Positions 7,322 to 17,288 of a stretch of DNA of 32,629 nt are shown piece by piece. Source of the stretch: an uncultured Lachnospiraceae bacterium (GTDB lineage: Bacteria > Bacillota > Clostridia > Lachnospirales > Lachnospiraceae). The notes beneath the pieces were generated by a model. That model saw only the letters and a list, made by a program, of their open reading frames with translations. It was not told the origin of the DNA and made no database searches. The translations under genes and the position numbers were made by a program. Every line of letters begins with the position of its first letter. The first letter of the stretch is position 1. The stretch lies in NCBI GenBank assembly GCA_902784165.1, contig CACZTL010000079.1, forward strand, positions 1-32,629, given 5' to 3'.

Positions 7322-8917
7322 TCATACCTCATTAATTACCAGCACATCCCCCGCCTTTATCACCACATCGCCATGCGGTATGATCACATCCTCGCCTCTT
7401 TGTATCATGATCACAAGCCCTTCATCCTCTTTTGATATCTCAGAGAGCTTCTTCCCGACATAATCCGTATCCTCATCTCCGACGATTATCTCCCGAAGCT
7501 CTATACCTTCTATCTCCTCAGGCGTCTTTGCGCTAAGCACAAGGCAATCGCCTTCCATGATCATTGTATTTCCGGTAGGTGTTATGTTTTCCCCATCACG
7601 CCTGAGAAGCACAAATATAGTCTCCGGCGGCATGGATATTTCTTTTAGCTGCAAGCCTGCCCACTTATGCCCTTTCGGTATCGTAAAGCGGATAAACTGC
7701 ACCGGCACCTCATCGGAATAGTCGGTAAATGTCTTTAACACATTTTCCTTCTCATCGATCATACCAAGCTTCTCGGCAACCTTGGGGAGAAATGTCCCTT
7801 GCAGAAATATCGAAAATAAAACTATGAAAAATGTTATATAAAATATATTATTCTGCGTTGTTGTCGCCAGAAAGACCGATATTGCAAAAACAATCGACGA
7901 GGCTCCCCTAAGCCCCGACCACGAGACGAGGAGCTTTTGTTTTAATTTAGCCTTAAACGGCGTCATTATGGCAAAAACAGCAGCCGGTCTGGCAACAAAT
8001 GTAAGAAAAACGGCTATTATTATCCCGGGCAGCACGACTGCCGGGAAGTTGCTCGGTGTAGATAAAAGTCCGAGAAGAAAGAAAACAAGTATCTGCGCGG
8101 CAAGCGTCACGCCGTCAAAAAAGTGAACCAGCTCCGCCTTATCCCTTATCTTAGAGTTCCCGAGAACTATACCCACGATATATGTACTTAAGTAACCGTT
8201 TCCGCCCACTGCGGCAGGCACCGCGTAAGCAAGGATAGCGATGCCTATGACAAATATCATATTTAACCCGTCACCGAGTCCCCTTGGTATTTTAAATACC
8301 CATAGAGCAAAAATCGAAATCCCCGCGCCTATCGCGATACCGTATACTATCTGGGAAAATACCATATAAGCGATCTGCCCGCCTGTTGCGCTGCCGCCGG
8401 CGATTGAAATAAAGACAGCCGTCATCATGTAAGCGACCGGGTCGTTACTCCCGCTCTCAAGCTCAAGGACTGATGCCGTATTAAATCTGAGCGAAAGCTT
8501 ACGGGATTTGAGTATAGAGAAAACACTCGCCGCATCCGTCGAGCTGATCACCGATCCCATAAGAAAGCTTTCCACCCACGGAAATCTCAGCACAAAATGA
8601 CAAAACACCGCACATATACTTGCGGTCAGCGCCACCCCGACGGTAGATAACATGATCGAAACGGGAGCTACCTTTTTCGCAACCTTCCAGTTAGTACCGA
8701 ATCCGCCGTAAAACATTATAAAAATGAGCGCAACGGTACATATATTTTCAGTCATCCTGAAATTATCAAAAGCAAACCGGAAAGGTCCGTCCGCACCAAA
8801 AAGCATCCCCAATCCTATAAATGCTAAAAGAGTAGGGATACCTATCTTGTTAGTCACCTTATTCATGACCACGCAGGCAAATATAATAATAGCTGTTATG
8901 ATCAGATAAAATACCAT
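7322..8917 (-). CDS. CPA1/NhaP2-type cation/proton antiporter with C-terminal RCK_C domains
   Basis: 531-residue inner-membrane antiporter. Residues 1-385 carry about twelve membrane segments with family landmarks SSTDAASVF (125-133) and LELESGSNDP (151-160), the ion-binding SND region of NhaP2/CvrA proteins. Residues about 400-465 and 468-531 form two TrkA-C (RCK_C) domains, each ending in GDxLVL/I (GDCLVLS and GDVLVINEV), which usually bind a regulatory ligand in the cytoplasm. NhaP2-like proteins exchange K+ or Na+ for protons. GGAG is six bases before ATG 8917, and a strong promoter lies at 8942-8970. It is the first gene of an operon with two thioesterases. Confidence 0.92.
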   Translation of the reverse strand: MVFYLIITAIIIFACVVMNKVTNKIGIPTLLAFIGLGMLFGADGPFRFAFDNFRMTENICTVALIFIMFYGGFGTNWKVAKKVAPVSIMLSTVGVALTASICAVFCHFVLRFPWVESFLMGSVISSTDAASVFSILKSRKLSLRFNTASVLELESGSNDPVAYMMTAVFISIAGGSATGGQIAYMVFSQIVYGIAIGAGISIFALWVFKIPRGLGDGLNMIFVIGIAILAYAVPAAVGGNGYLSTYIVGIVLGNSKIRDKAELVHFFDGVTLAAQILVFFLLGLLSTPSNFPAVVLPGIIIAVFLTFVARPAAVFAIMTPFKAKLKQKLLVSWSGLRGASSIVFAISVFLATTTQNNIFYITFFIVLFSIFLQGTFLPKVAEKLGMIDEKENVLKTFTDYSDEVPVQFIRFTIPKGHKWAGLQLKEISMPPETIFVLLRRDGENITPTGNTMIMEGDCLVLSAKTPEEIEGIELREIIVGDEDTDYVGKKLSEISKEDEGLVIMIQRGEDVIIPHGDVVIKAGDVLVINEV

Positions 8918-8941
8918 AAAACACTCCGTTTCTTTTCGGCT

Positions 8942-8970
8942 ATTATATTAAAATTATCCGGAGCGGTCAA
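8942..8970 (-). promoter_or_regulatory. Strong sigma-A promoter of the antiporter operon, overlapping the end of addA
   Basis: Minus strand TTGACC (8965-8970), 17-nt spacer, TATAAT (8942-8947). The -35 box overlaps the TGA stop codon of addA (8967-8969). The expected start site leaves a leader of about 18 nt holding the GGAG ribosome site. Confidence 0.75.
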
Positions 8971-11900
8971 ACCTTAACCCCCCTCCCCAAAGCAAACGAA
9001 TAAATAATACACTCCTTAACCTTCTTCCCCGTTGCCTGCGCTAAAGCCTCTGCATATATCTCAAGCTGCGCCGAGTACCTTGTCTTTAAAATCTTATCCC
9101 CCGTTTTTTTGTTTACCCGGTCGGTCTTGTAATCCACAACTACAAGCCCGTCCGGCTCCTCAAACCAAAGATCGATAACACCCTGCACTAAAAGCTCATC
9201 GGATCGCCCTTTAACCTTTGTTCCCATCATAAACTGCTGCTCTCTTTTACATTTACCCGATAAAAGAGCATCTGACACCCTTTTACCGATATTGGAAGCA
9301 GCAAAGCTTACGATGTCGGCAGCGTTTATCATGGCATCCGCTTCAACGTCCAGTATGCATCTGTCCTTTAGCGCGACTATCTGTTCGTGAACCTGCCCCT
9401 CATCTGCGCACTTTTTAAGATCCAGATGCTCTAGGAGCTTGTGATAAAGCGTTCCGCGTCCGGCTCCGGTCTTTGCCGACAGCTCGTTAAAATCACTGAA
9501 GGATGCGTATTCGGGCTCTTCCTCATCATCTTTATAAGCTGCACGATAATCCAGCGCCTGCTCAGCCTCGTCCGCAAGGCTCATACGCTTAAGCTCGGTA
9601 ACTGTTACCTTCGGCCCGGCAAATGTTTCATCCGCATAAGGATAAACGAAGTCTGAAAACTCATCCGGTATCTTCACATCGCTTTCCATACCGCAGTCGT
9701 TCCGGTTCATATAAAAATCAACCACCGTTTCTTCAGGGTCTTTTAAACCCTTCGAATCTGTCTGAGTAAGCTCAAAGAGCTTTGAAGGGGCATTGACTTC
9801 AGTAAGTATGACAGGCATAAACATTTTCAGATAGCTGTTTGCACCGTCCAGATCGCAAAATCCGTACTTACCCGTTACCCTATAGTAAAGCGCGCTATCT
9901 GAAGCTGCGTCAATCCTTTTACCGTCCGGAGTGCTGTAAGAGCCAACCAGATAAAGTTTTTCAACCGCACGTGTCATAGCTACATACAAAAGTCTTATTT
10001 CTTCAGATATGATCTCTCTCTTAACACTCGCCTGGATACTCCGTTTAAATGCCGTGGCGCGTTTTACCCTTCTTTGCGTATCATATACGTCCGTGACTAT
10101 TCTATCGCCATTAATGATTATCTTTTCCGAATCCATGGAATCGCGCAAATTAAAAAGCTTGCCCGTCCCCGCCAGAAAAACAACCGGAAACTCCAGACCC
10201 TTGCTTTTGTGTATAGTCATAACGCGAACCACGTCCTGAAGCTCGCTTACGGCAGAAATCTCCCCGCGCGCCTTATCATTTTCCTCAAGCTTTTCTACGT
10301 ATCTTAAAAACTGAAAAAGTCCGTTATAGCTCGTGCCGGTATACATATATGCACGTGAAAGCAAAAGATCTGTATTGGCGAGCCTTCTTTTAGCGGCCGG
10401 CATGCTTCCGACAAATGAGTAATACCCGGTCTCGTAAATTATTTTCCACAACAGGTCATATACACTCAGATGCGCAGCTTCTGCCCTGAAATCATCAATC
10501 CTTTCAAGGAAAGCTTTAATCTTTTTATTGCCTTCCTCTCCGTCCTCTGCACATTTGCACAAGGATTTGTAAAGAAATTCATCATTTTCCCCTGCTCTTA
10601 CAAAAGCCAGCTCATCTGCCGAAAAGCCTCCGAAATAAGAGAGCATTAGAGCTGCAAATGCTACATCATCGAGCGGGTTATCTATAACCTTTAAAAAGCT
10701 TATCACCGGTCTTATCTCATATGTATCCATGTAGCTTGACCGGCTTTCCGCAAAGGCAGGCACATCGCAGGCATTTAAGGTCTCGGCGATAAGCGCCCCG
10801 GTACTTACCTTACGGCAAAGAATGACTATATCCCTGAAGCAGATATCCCTGTACTTTCTTTTCTTCGCGTCATAAACCTTCCTGCCTTCTTTAAATATTT
10901 CCTTTATGATCCCGGCAATCCTGACCGCCTCGAGGCACTCCCTCTCCCTAAGCTCCTCCCTGTCACATAAGATCACTTCACAGCTAACCCTGCCGTTTTC
11001 ACCTGCCCATGTAAGCTCAGGGCGTTCATATGCGGGAAATTCAAGCGACGCCACCAGTCTCTCGCTCTCATCATACGATACGCCCGTATATTCCCTGTTC
11101 ATTACGGCGGAAAATATCCGGTTACTCCCTTCCAAAACACCTTCACGACTCCTGAAATTGTTTTGAAGAATAATTAGCTCTCCGTCTGAATCCCCGTCAG
11201 CACGGTAATAATCGTACTTGTCTATGAATATACGGGGATCACCGCCTCTGAAGCCGTAAATACTCTGCTTGACATCTCCAACCATATAACGGTTGCTGCC
11301 GGTCGCTATGGCATTCAGTATCTCCTCCTGAAGCTCATTGGAATCCTGATATTCATCCGTAAGTATTTCATCATAAAGCTCTCTAAGCTCTTTTGCCGCA
11401 GCGGTAAGCTCGTTGGTTCCTGCATGTCGCTTAACGAGTATATTGAGCGCCATATGCTCTATATCTGCAAATGTCGCGATATTTCTTTTTTTCTTTTCCT
11501 CATCGAGTGCCTTGGCAAATCGTTTGGTTATGCGCACGATCATACCTACCTGACTGCCGATATAAGCAGCATCCTTTTTTGCTACCCGTCCTCCCAGATA
11601 GAAATCCGCTTCAGACTCAGGCTCTGCATCTTTTGCTCCGGAAATTAGACCCGTAATATACTTTTTATAAGCATCGCGAAAACCCTTGCACAGATTTTTA
11701 AGCTCTTCATCACAGCCCTTAGACGCCGAAGGAAGCCGTTCAAAAGAAAAAGCCTTTGCGGATTTATACAGCTCATACAAGCTCCCGCTGTGCTCCAGCC
11801 TCTCAAGCTCATTTACCTCGCCTTCAAGAAACTGCTTATACTTTTCGACTCCGCTGCCTTCATAAATCTGCTCTACGGCCGCTTTTGTACCCGCAATATA

Positions 11901-12554
11901 TTCTCCGATTCTTTTTTTGATAAGCTTAAGGCAGCCTGTAAGCACAGGACTCTCTTGAGGGTCAGACGGCTCAGCGTTTCTTACACATTTATCAAGCCAC
12001 TCTTCCGGCCAGGGCTTATTTCGCGACTCCTCATAAACCGTATTAATCAAGGCCTCGATATCAGCATCATTTTTTGCCGAAGAAAAGGCCGATACAAACT
12101 CAAAAAAGTCATCGTTTCCCTCTTCATAAAACTCCTCTATAACCTTTGCAAATACATCCGCCTTTATAAGAGACAGCTCTGCCTCTTCCGGAATCCTGAA
12201 GTACGGATCTATGCCCGCCTCTTCAAAATGCGCCTTTACGATCTTATTGCAGAAGCTGTCTATAGTGCAGATATCGGCATCCGCTAGAAGCGTCATCTGA
12301 ACAAACAATGCCTTTTTAGACGGATCCTCCCTGTAGAGCGCTTCAAGTCCTCTTCTTATCCTCTCCCTCATCTCAGCCGCCGCCGCCTTTGTAAATGTAA
12401 CAACCACAAGCCTGTCAGCCTGCGTTGCGCCGCTTACGAGCATTTTCAAAATGCGCTCCGTAAGCACGGCGGTCTTACCCGACCCCGCCGCCGCGGAAAC
12501 GAGAATGTTTTTTCCTTTGTTTTCTATCGCTTTTTCTTGTGCTTTTGTCCACAT
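8967..12554 (-). CDS. addA: AddA, helicase-nuclease subunit of AddAB
   Basis: 1195 residues, typical of Firmicutes AddA. UvrD-like superfamily 1 helicase motifs are in order: Walker A SAAAGSGKT (20-28), VVTFTKAAAAEMRERI, Walker B with DEYQDS, GDVKQSIYGFRGGDP, NNFRS, TIHKSKGLEFPVVFLAG and LLYVAMTRA. The C-terminal RecB-type nuclease contains VVVDYKTDR, the PD-(D/E)XK motif IV region. AddA with AddB resects double-strand breaks to a Chi-like site before RecA loading and degrades linear foreign DNA. GGGAGG lies five bases before ATG 12554. It follows addB by 41 bp. All motifs look intact. Confidence 0.97.
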   Translation of the reverse strand: MWTKAQEKAIENKGKNILVSAAAGSGKTAVLTERILKMLVSGATQADRLVVVTFTKAAAAEMRERIRRGLEALYREDPSKKALFVQMTLLADADICTIDSFCNKIVKAHFEEAGIDPYFRIPEEAELSLIKADVFAKVIEEFYEEGNDDFFEFVSAFSSAKNDADIEALINTVYEESRNKPWPEEWLDKCVRNAEPSDPQESPVLTGCLKLIKKRIGEYIAGTKAAVEQIYEGSGVEKYKQFLEGEVNELERLEHSGSLYELYKSAKAFSFERLPSASKGCDEELKNLCKGFRDAYKKYITGLISGAKDAEPESEADFYLGGRVAKKDAAYIGSQVGMIVRITKRFAKALDEEKKKRNIATFADIEHMALNILVKRHAGTNELTAAAKELRELYDEILTDEYQDSNELQEEILNAIATGSNRYMVGDVKQSIYGFRGGDPRIFIDKYDYYRADGDSDGELIILQNNFRSREGVLEGSNRIFSAVMNREYTGVSYDESERLVASLEFPAYERPELTWAGENGRVSCEVILCDREELRERECLEAVRIAGIIKEIFKEGRKVYDAKKRKYRDICFRDIVILCRKVSTGALIAETLNACDVPAFAESRSSYMDTYEIRPVISFLKVIDNPLDDVAFAALMLSYFGGFSADELAFVRAGENDEFLYKSLCKCAEDGEEGNKKIKAFLERIDDFRAEAAHLSVYDLLWKIIYETGYYSFVGSMPAAKRRLANTDLLLSRAYMYTGTSYNGLFQFLRYVEKLEENDKARGEISAVSELQDVVRVMTIHKSKGLEFPVVFLAGTGKLFNLRDSMDSEKIIINGDRIVTDVYDTQRRVKRATAFKRSIQASVKREIISEEIRLLYVAMTRAVEKLYLVGSYSTPDGKRIDAASDSALYYRVTGKYGFCDLDGANSYLKMFMPVILTEVNAPSKLFELTQTDSKGLKDPEETVVDFYMNRNDCGMESDVKIPDEFSDFVYPYADETFAGPKVTVTELKRMSLADEAEQALDYRAAYKDDEEEPEYASFSDFNELSAKTGAGRGTLYHKLLEHLDLKKCADEGQVHEQIVALKDRCILDVEADAMINAADIVSFAASNIGKRVSDALLSGKCKREQQFMMGTKVKGRSDELLVQGVIDLWFEEPDGLVVVDYKTDRVNKKTGDKILKTRYSAQLEIYAEALAQATGKKVKECIIYSFALGRGVKV

Positions 12555-12595
12555 AAAATCCTCCCGGGGAGCAGACGATCAGGTAATGTAGCATA

Positions 12596-12622
12596 TCAAA
12601 GGGGACGGTTCTTTTGACACAC
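12596..12622. repeat. Palindromic family, copy 5 (single arm, GGGGACGGTTCT subtype)
   Basis: Single-arm copy of a second subtype: TCAAAGGGGACGGTTCTTTTGACACAC. It is entirely used as coding sequence: on the minus strand it supplies the last codons of addB (VCQKNRPL) and the TGA stop codon. Confidence 0.8.
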
Positions 12623-15600
12623 CTTCTCCCACAGCTCTTCCTCACCAGTCTTCCTCATAACCCTCCTGCGTCCGGCAAGCTCCGGATTATAGTTACACAC
12701 ACTCTTATAATCACAATAAACACAAACCGGCCGTCTTACGATCCCCGGCTCCTCTAGCGGACTGATACTTGCCTCGCCTCCAAGAATATCATCCGCAATT
12801 TCCTTAGTCTTTATAACCGCATATTTCTGCAGTGCCTCCATCTGCTCCCTGTTTACTCTTGTACGTCCGGGGGCAGGAGCAGGTGTTCCGTTCCTGAATC
12901 GAACATGCTCTATTATGTCGCCTTTGCCTTCCGTATCGTTTTTTATCAGGGATAAATCATCATCAAGCAATAGACCCTTCATACTGAATTTTTCCCTGAT
13001 CTGATTCTCTATCTCTGTTTCTGAGAGTATGTGGTCATCTTCTTCTGCAAACGGCGCCTTCGCCATCATATACAAAAGCGCAGACGGAATCACATTTTTA
13101 CCGGGATAAAGTGCCTCTATCTCTTCACGTGCGGCATTCATATAGGATACAAGCTGAAGCTGTCGACCGTAGAAAAATTTATTCAGGCTGAATTCGTTGT
13201 GCCCTGTCTTGTAGTCTACTACCCTGAGATATATCTCATTACCGCTGATACTGATATCGCTCCTGTCGATAATGCCGTTAAACACAAGGCTTCCCGCTTC
13301 CGTTTTATGCCTTGAAGTAAATCGCTTCTCAAAGCCGTGCGGCACAAAAGCTCCCCCAGCCAGCTGATATCCGACCGCCTTAAGCGTCGCGCATGTAATC
13401 TGCTTTATGCGGTATCGTATAAACATATTTCTCTCACTGTCCGACAGTATATAATACTCATCAGCAGCCGTCTTAAGAGCTTCCTCGACAAGGGCGCTTC
13501 TGTCTTTATCGGTCAGCGCATCAGCTCTTATTTTTTTATCCGCACAGCTCTTAAGCACCTTATAAAGCAGATCGTGCACTATGGTTCCGAAATCCGCCGG
13601 ATTAAACTCGTAGCGTTCTCTCGGGTAAATGTGAAGCCCCTTTTTCATAAAATATGTAAACGGACATCCTGCAAAGCCTTCAAATGATGATATGCTCCCC
13701 GCCACCTCACCTGCATAAAGAGCATTTACCGCTGCCGGATCAAGCACTATATCCTCTCTGCCGGGTGTCCATATCTTTGGAGCTTTAATAAGCCCCGACT
13801 CGCTAAGGACGATATCCTCCCGCGCGGCAGGTGCTGCCGATAAGCACCTGAAGGCTTCATACATATCATTTATAAGATACGACGCACTTAAAGCCTCACC
13901 CTGCAGATCCTTCCTTGAATAAGAAAGATACAGCTTTTCAAAAGGTTTTGTAAGCAACAGATACAGATAGAATTTCTGTATAAATGCCTGCTCCCTCACT
14001 GACGGCGCAAGCTGTAAGCCTTCTGCAGCCAGACGCTGTCTGTCACCGTCGGAAAGTATGCCGCCGGACGAGATCTTCCTTGGGATAACTCCGTCATTTA
14101 CACCTGCTATGAACAATGCCCGTATATTCTGAAGTCTGGTTCTGTCGGTATCACCTATGATTATACAGTCACCGGACGGCGGTATAAAGCCTGCGCTCAT
14201 CTCTTCAAATGCTGCATCAAGCATATCAGCAAGCTCTTCAGTGCTCATCTCCTCTTCTCCGAAAAGTGCACCTGTTTCCCTGAAAAGCTCACCTGTCTTT
14301 TTTATTGTCTGCCTCGTTTCCTCTCCGAGTGACGTAGCAAGAAGCTGCCTTGTTCGATTAATGACACACTCTTCATCAAGAAGCCTTGTAAGTACTTTTA
14401 CCTTTTCGGATACTCCCTTTGCTTCCCTGAGCTTTTTACGATATTCCGCTACATGGTCAAATAGAAGCTTTCTGAGTATATTTAACCGGGCAAGATCATA
14501 ATAAGACTCATGCTCACCCTTTTCATTGGTCTTGCTTTTCCCGGGAAGCCTTGTCCATTCTTTTTTCCAACCCCGTTCGTTTCGCACCCCTGTCGCAAGA
14601 CAGTAGTTGTCAAGCTCGTCTGAATTTTGCACGCCTACCGGTGAAAAGCCGCACTTAATATAGCGAAAAACATTTTCATAAGTAAAACCGTCGGTAATAA
14701 GCTTTAAAAAAGCCCTTATGTTTTCTATGAAAGGATTTACGCTGACACTTTTTGTCCTGTCAAGGAAAACCGGTAAACCGTTTTGCTCCATAAGCTTGTA
14801 AGTAAGGTCACCGTAGCTTTCTAAATCCTCCATAACTACGGCTATATCCCTGTAGCGGTATCCTTCCAGTACTATCAGTCGCCTGATTTTACCTATTATC
14901 AGGCTTATTTCTTCCTTTATGTCATCTGCCTCAAGCACATTTATTGCGTTTACCTCTTCTTCGAATACCGGGCGAGTTTTTTTTCCCGTTCTTACCGGAT
15001 CCGAAAAAAAGCTGTGGCGCAAAAATTCAAGCTCCGGCGCACGCCGGGCCTCACGCGAATCGCCGGAGTCGGCACGGATTACATTTACAGCAGCCGTACC
15101 TTTAAGAGCACAGAGCTCCTTCAAGCGTTTTATACAGTTATCGGACATGAAAAAAAGATTGCCGGAATCGGCTGCAATGCTTTCAGGGTGGAGACTTTCG
15201 CCTTCATAGCAAAATGAAAAGCAAGTGTCTTCAGCCCTTTTTATTATCGTTTCGATTATCTTGTACTGGGATACGGTAAATCCGGTAAACCCGTCAAAAA
15301 AAACATATGTATCGGCAAGAAAGTCACTCTCCTCAAGCCTTTTGTTCAATGCCGTAAGCAGATCCTCGCAGGTATAAAAGCGTGTAGTAAGTTCGTTTTT
15401 GTATGCTCTGAAAAGATAAGCTATATCATTGAGCTTGTCAGATACTTTTTTGCGGCCGCCTTTTCTTAATGAAAGGGCGATTTCTTCAAGCCCGTCAGGC
15501 GTGCAGGCATATTGGTCAAGCTCGCTAAGAAGCGACTTTAATTCCGACACAAAGCCTCTTTTCCTTAATCCTGACGCAAAGAATTTCATATTGGTTCCGG

Positions 15601-15895
15601 AACAATTCAGGAGCTTGCGCACTATCATATTTTTCCCTGTCTCCCGGAGCATAGGCAGATTACCTGAACCGGTTTTCTCAAGCACCTTATATGCCAGCCT
15701 GTTAAATGAAACTACATCAATATTCATTATGGCATGACGCGGGTGTGCTTTAACTATACCCTTCTGTGTTTCAAGAGTATACTGCTCCGGGACTATGATA
15801 AGTATCTTGTTTTTTTCGTCCTGTGAGAGCTTAACTGCCTTTTCATAAATCAGCTTTGCACGCTCCTCACCGGAAGTTCCGAGGATTATATCCAT
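12596..15895 (-). CDS. addB: AddB, nuclease subunit of AddAB
   Basis: 1099 residues from ATG 15895, where AAGGAG lies six bases upstream. The open frame continues 19 codons further into a palindromic element, but those codons have no ribosome site. The C-terminal RecB-type nuclease has RVVDYKTGHNEFS and GRQLQLVSYM. The iron-sulfur cysteines are visible: one in FAGCPFTYF and three in CVYCDYKSVC near the C-terminus (C-x2-C-x5-C). The inactive-helicase N-terminus reads IILGTSGEERAKL where AddB usually has a Walker A with GKT, so nucleotide binding there looks lost. The last eight residues VCQKNRPL are encoded by a repeat element, suggesting that insertion replaced the native stop. It forms a helicase-nuclease complex with AddA directly downstream. 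Confidence 0.93.
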   Translation of the reverse strand: MDIILGTSGEERAKLIYEKAVKLSQDEKNKILIIVPEQYTLETQKGIVKAHPRHAIMNIDVVSFNRLAYKVLEKTGSGNLPMLRETGKNMIVRKLLNCSGTNMKFFASGLRKRGFVSELKSLLSELDQYACTPDGLEEIALSLRKGGRKKVSDKLNDIAYLFRAYKNELTTRFYTCEDLLTALNKRLEESDFLADTYVFFDGFTGFTVSQYKIIETIIKRAEDTCFSFCYEGESLHPESIAADSGNLFFMSDNCIKRLKELCALKGTAAVNVIRADSGDSREARRAPELEFLRHSFFSDPVRTGKKTRPVFEEEVNAINVLEADDIKEEISLIIGKIRRLIVLEGYRYRDIAVVMEDLESYGDLTYKLMEQNGLPVFLDRTKSVSVNPFIENIRAFLKLITDGFTYENVFRYIKCGFSPVGVQNSDELDNYCLATGVRNERGWKKEWTRLPGKSKTNEKGEHESYYDLARLNILRKLLFDHVAEYRKKLREAKGVSEKVKVLTRLLDEECVINRTRQLLATSLGEETRQTIKKTGELFRETGALFGEEEMSTEELADMLDAAFEEMSAGFIPPSGDCIIIGDTDRTRLQNIRALFIAGVNDGVIPRKISSGGILSDGDRQRLAAEGLQLAPSVREQAFIQKFYLYLLLTKPFEKLYLSYSRKDLQGEALSASYLINDMYEAFRCLSAAPAAREDIVLSESGLIKAPKIWTPGREDIVLDPAAVNALYAGEVAGSISSFEGFAGCPFTYFMKKGLHIYPRERYEFNPADFGTIVHDLLYKVLKSCADKKIRADALTDKDRSALVEEALKTAADEYYILSDSERNMFIRYRIKQITCATLKAVGYQLAGGAFVPHGFEKRFTSRHKTEAGSLVFNGIIDRSDISISGNEIYLRVVDYKTGHNEFSLNKFFYGRQLQLVSYMNAAREEIEALYPGKNVIPSALLYMMAKAPFAEEDDHILSETEIENQIREKFSMKGLLLDDDLSLIKNDTEGKGDIIEHVRFRNGTPAPAPGRTRVNREQMEALQKYAVIKTKEIADDILGGEASISPLEEPGIVRRPVCVYCDYKSVCNYNPELAGRRRVMRKTGEEELWEKVCQKNRPL

Positions 15896-15913
15896 ATACT
15901 GCTCCTTGTTCAT

Positions 15914-15955
15914 TAAGTGTGTCAAACGGGGACAGTCCCCTCTCTGACACACTTA
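15914..15955. repeat. Palindromic intergenic element, copy 6 (shortened)
   Basis: Outer arms TAAGTGTGTCA and TGACACACTTA (11 bp) surround a reduced centre with its own small palindrome GGGGAC-A-GTCCCC. It looks like an internal deletion of a full copy. Its right end contains the TAA stop codon of the LRR gene, and its left end lies about 20 bp upstream of the addB start. Confidence 0.9.
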
Positions 15956-17281
15956 CAAAAATGTAAGCTCATCCTTAAACCCGATATTTCTATTCTTATA
16001 AGACATAAACCATGCCGTCATCTCTTTTTCTTCCAGCTTTCCGGCAAGCCCGATGTATTTATCTATATTCTCCGACGTAAAAAGTCCTAATTCACCAATA
16101 TCTGCAAGTGTCGCACAGTTATGCTCAAGCGCCAGCAGCTCTATCACCTCAGGCATAGACTCATCAAGGCGTTTCTTTAGTTTTTCTCTTACTTCTCCGT
16201 CAAGATCTGCCGGATTTTTCAATCTGCTGCATATCATGCGTATCCTTGGCTCTGTCAGATATTGCTCTGTCAGGAATTCGTCATATTCGGAATAATCAAA
16301 AACCCTTCCTCGCCTGCCGAAGCCCTGTACAAAACTCTCAACCGTAAACTGATCCTCATCTCCGAAATAAATATCTCCGTCCGCCGTATGAGCATACTTA
16401 ATTAGACATCCCGAAAATGCCTCATCTCCTATAGTGAAGTCAGTATCGGGAAATGTAACATCCTCAAGCCGTGTGTTTTTAAAACACCCGTTACCTATAC
16501 GCTTTACGTCATCACCGAGAAAACATTCCTTCCCTCCGAAATAACGTATAAGCTTCAGACCATCACCGCTGTTTTGCTCACAAAGGCAGTCATATTTTAT
16601 CAGAAAACGTGTGTTTTCAGGTGATACAATAATTTCCTCAAAGCCATAGCTTCCGCTTGCTCGCCCGCCTGTAAATGACAGTGATCCTTCCTCTATGTTA
16701 TCAAGTCCTGCCGGAATTTCAAGTCTCTTAACAGTTGAAATATCCCTAAGTGCCCCCGGCGCAAGCTTCTGCGTCCCTGGTGCTATACAGTAGCCTTCCC
16801 TTTCATCGGAAGCATTTACCGCGATTAAGGTCTTTACTCCGTTTCTTGTTTCATACAGCCCGAATCCGTCCGTTGAAAATATTTTATTATCCGGCGCTAC
16901 GATGAACTCCCGGTCTATAAGCTCAGGTCGATCTATCGTCTTTACCGATGCAGGTATATAAGCCTGCTCAAGGCCTGAGGCTATCAGATAGTCAGCGCCG
17001 AGAACCTCTATAGACTCCGGAAGCCTAAGGCTTTGCAGGCTTACACAATAAGCAAAAGCATCATGCTCCAAAAACCTTACGGTTTCCGGAACTATGATGC
17101 TTGTTATCATGATGCCGTTCTCCTTAAAGCACTCCGCTCCTACAACAGTCACCGGAAGACCGGTAAGATCGCCTGCATCCTCTGCGTGTGCCGGGATCTC
17201 AACCGTCTCCCCGCCGGAGATGAATTTTTTAAGAGTCACGCCCGTATTGTTTTTTTCATATATGAAAATACTTTTTTCCAT
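15953..17281 (-). CDS. BspA-type leucine-rich repeat (LRR_5) protein, cytoplasmic
   Basis: 442 residues. Residues about 25-300 contain irregular LRR_5 repeats of the Treponema/BspA kind, such as AECFKENGIMITSIIVPETV, FAYCVSLQSLRLPESIEVL and GNGCFKNTRLEDVTFPDT. There is no signal peptide and no sorting motif, unlike surface BspA proteins, so it is probably cytoplasmic. The C-terminal ~120 residues are helical (MICSRLKNPADLDGEVREKL, then MTAWFMSYKNRNIGFKDE) and may be a separate domain. The ATG is eight bases after the stop of the AAA+ gene with no strong ribosome site, implying translational coupling. It is probably a partner or target-recognition component of the AAA+/VWA pair upstream; precise function unknown. 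Confidence 0.85.
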   Translation of the reverse strand: MEKSIFIYEKNNTGVTLKKFISGGETVEIPAHAEDAGDLTGLPVTVVGAECFKENGIMITSIIVPETVRFLEHDAFAYCVSLQSLRLPESIEVLGADYLIASGLEQAYIPASVKTIDRPELIDREFIVAPDNKIFSTDGFGLYETRNGVKTLIAVNASDEREGYCIAPGTQKLAPGALRDISTVKRLEIPAGLDNIEEGSLSFTGGRASGSYGFEEIIVSPENTRFLIKYDCLCEQNSGDGLKLIRYFGGKECFLGDDVKRIGNGCFKNTRLEDVTFPDTDFTIGDEAFSGCLIKYAHTADGDIYFGDEDQFTVESFVQGFGRRGRVFDYSEYDEFLTEQYLTEPRIRMICSRLKNPADLDGEVREKLKKRLDESMPEVIELLALEHNCATLADIGELGLFTSENIDKYIGLAGKLEEKEMTAWFMSYKNRNIGFKDELTFL

Positions 17282-17288
17282 AATTATT

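Noticed and set aside
15896-15952. Longer addB start at 15952
   Set aside because: Those codons are repeat sequence; AAGGAG six bases before ATG 15895 and the family start at MDIILG decide the start.
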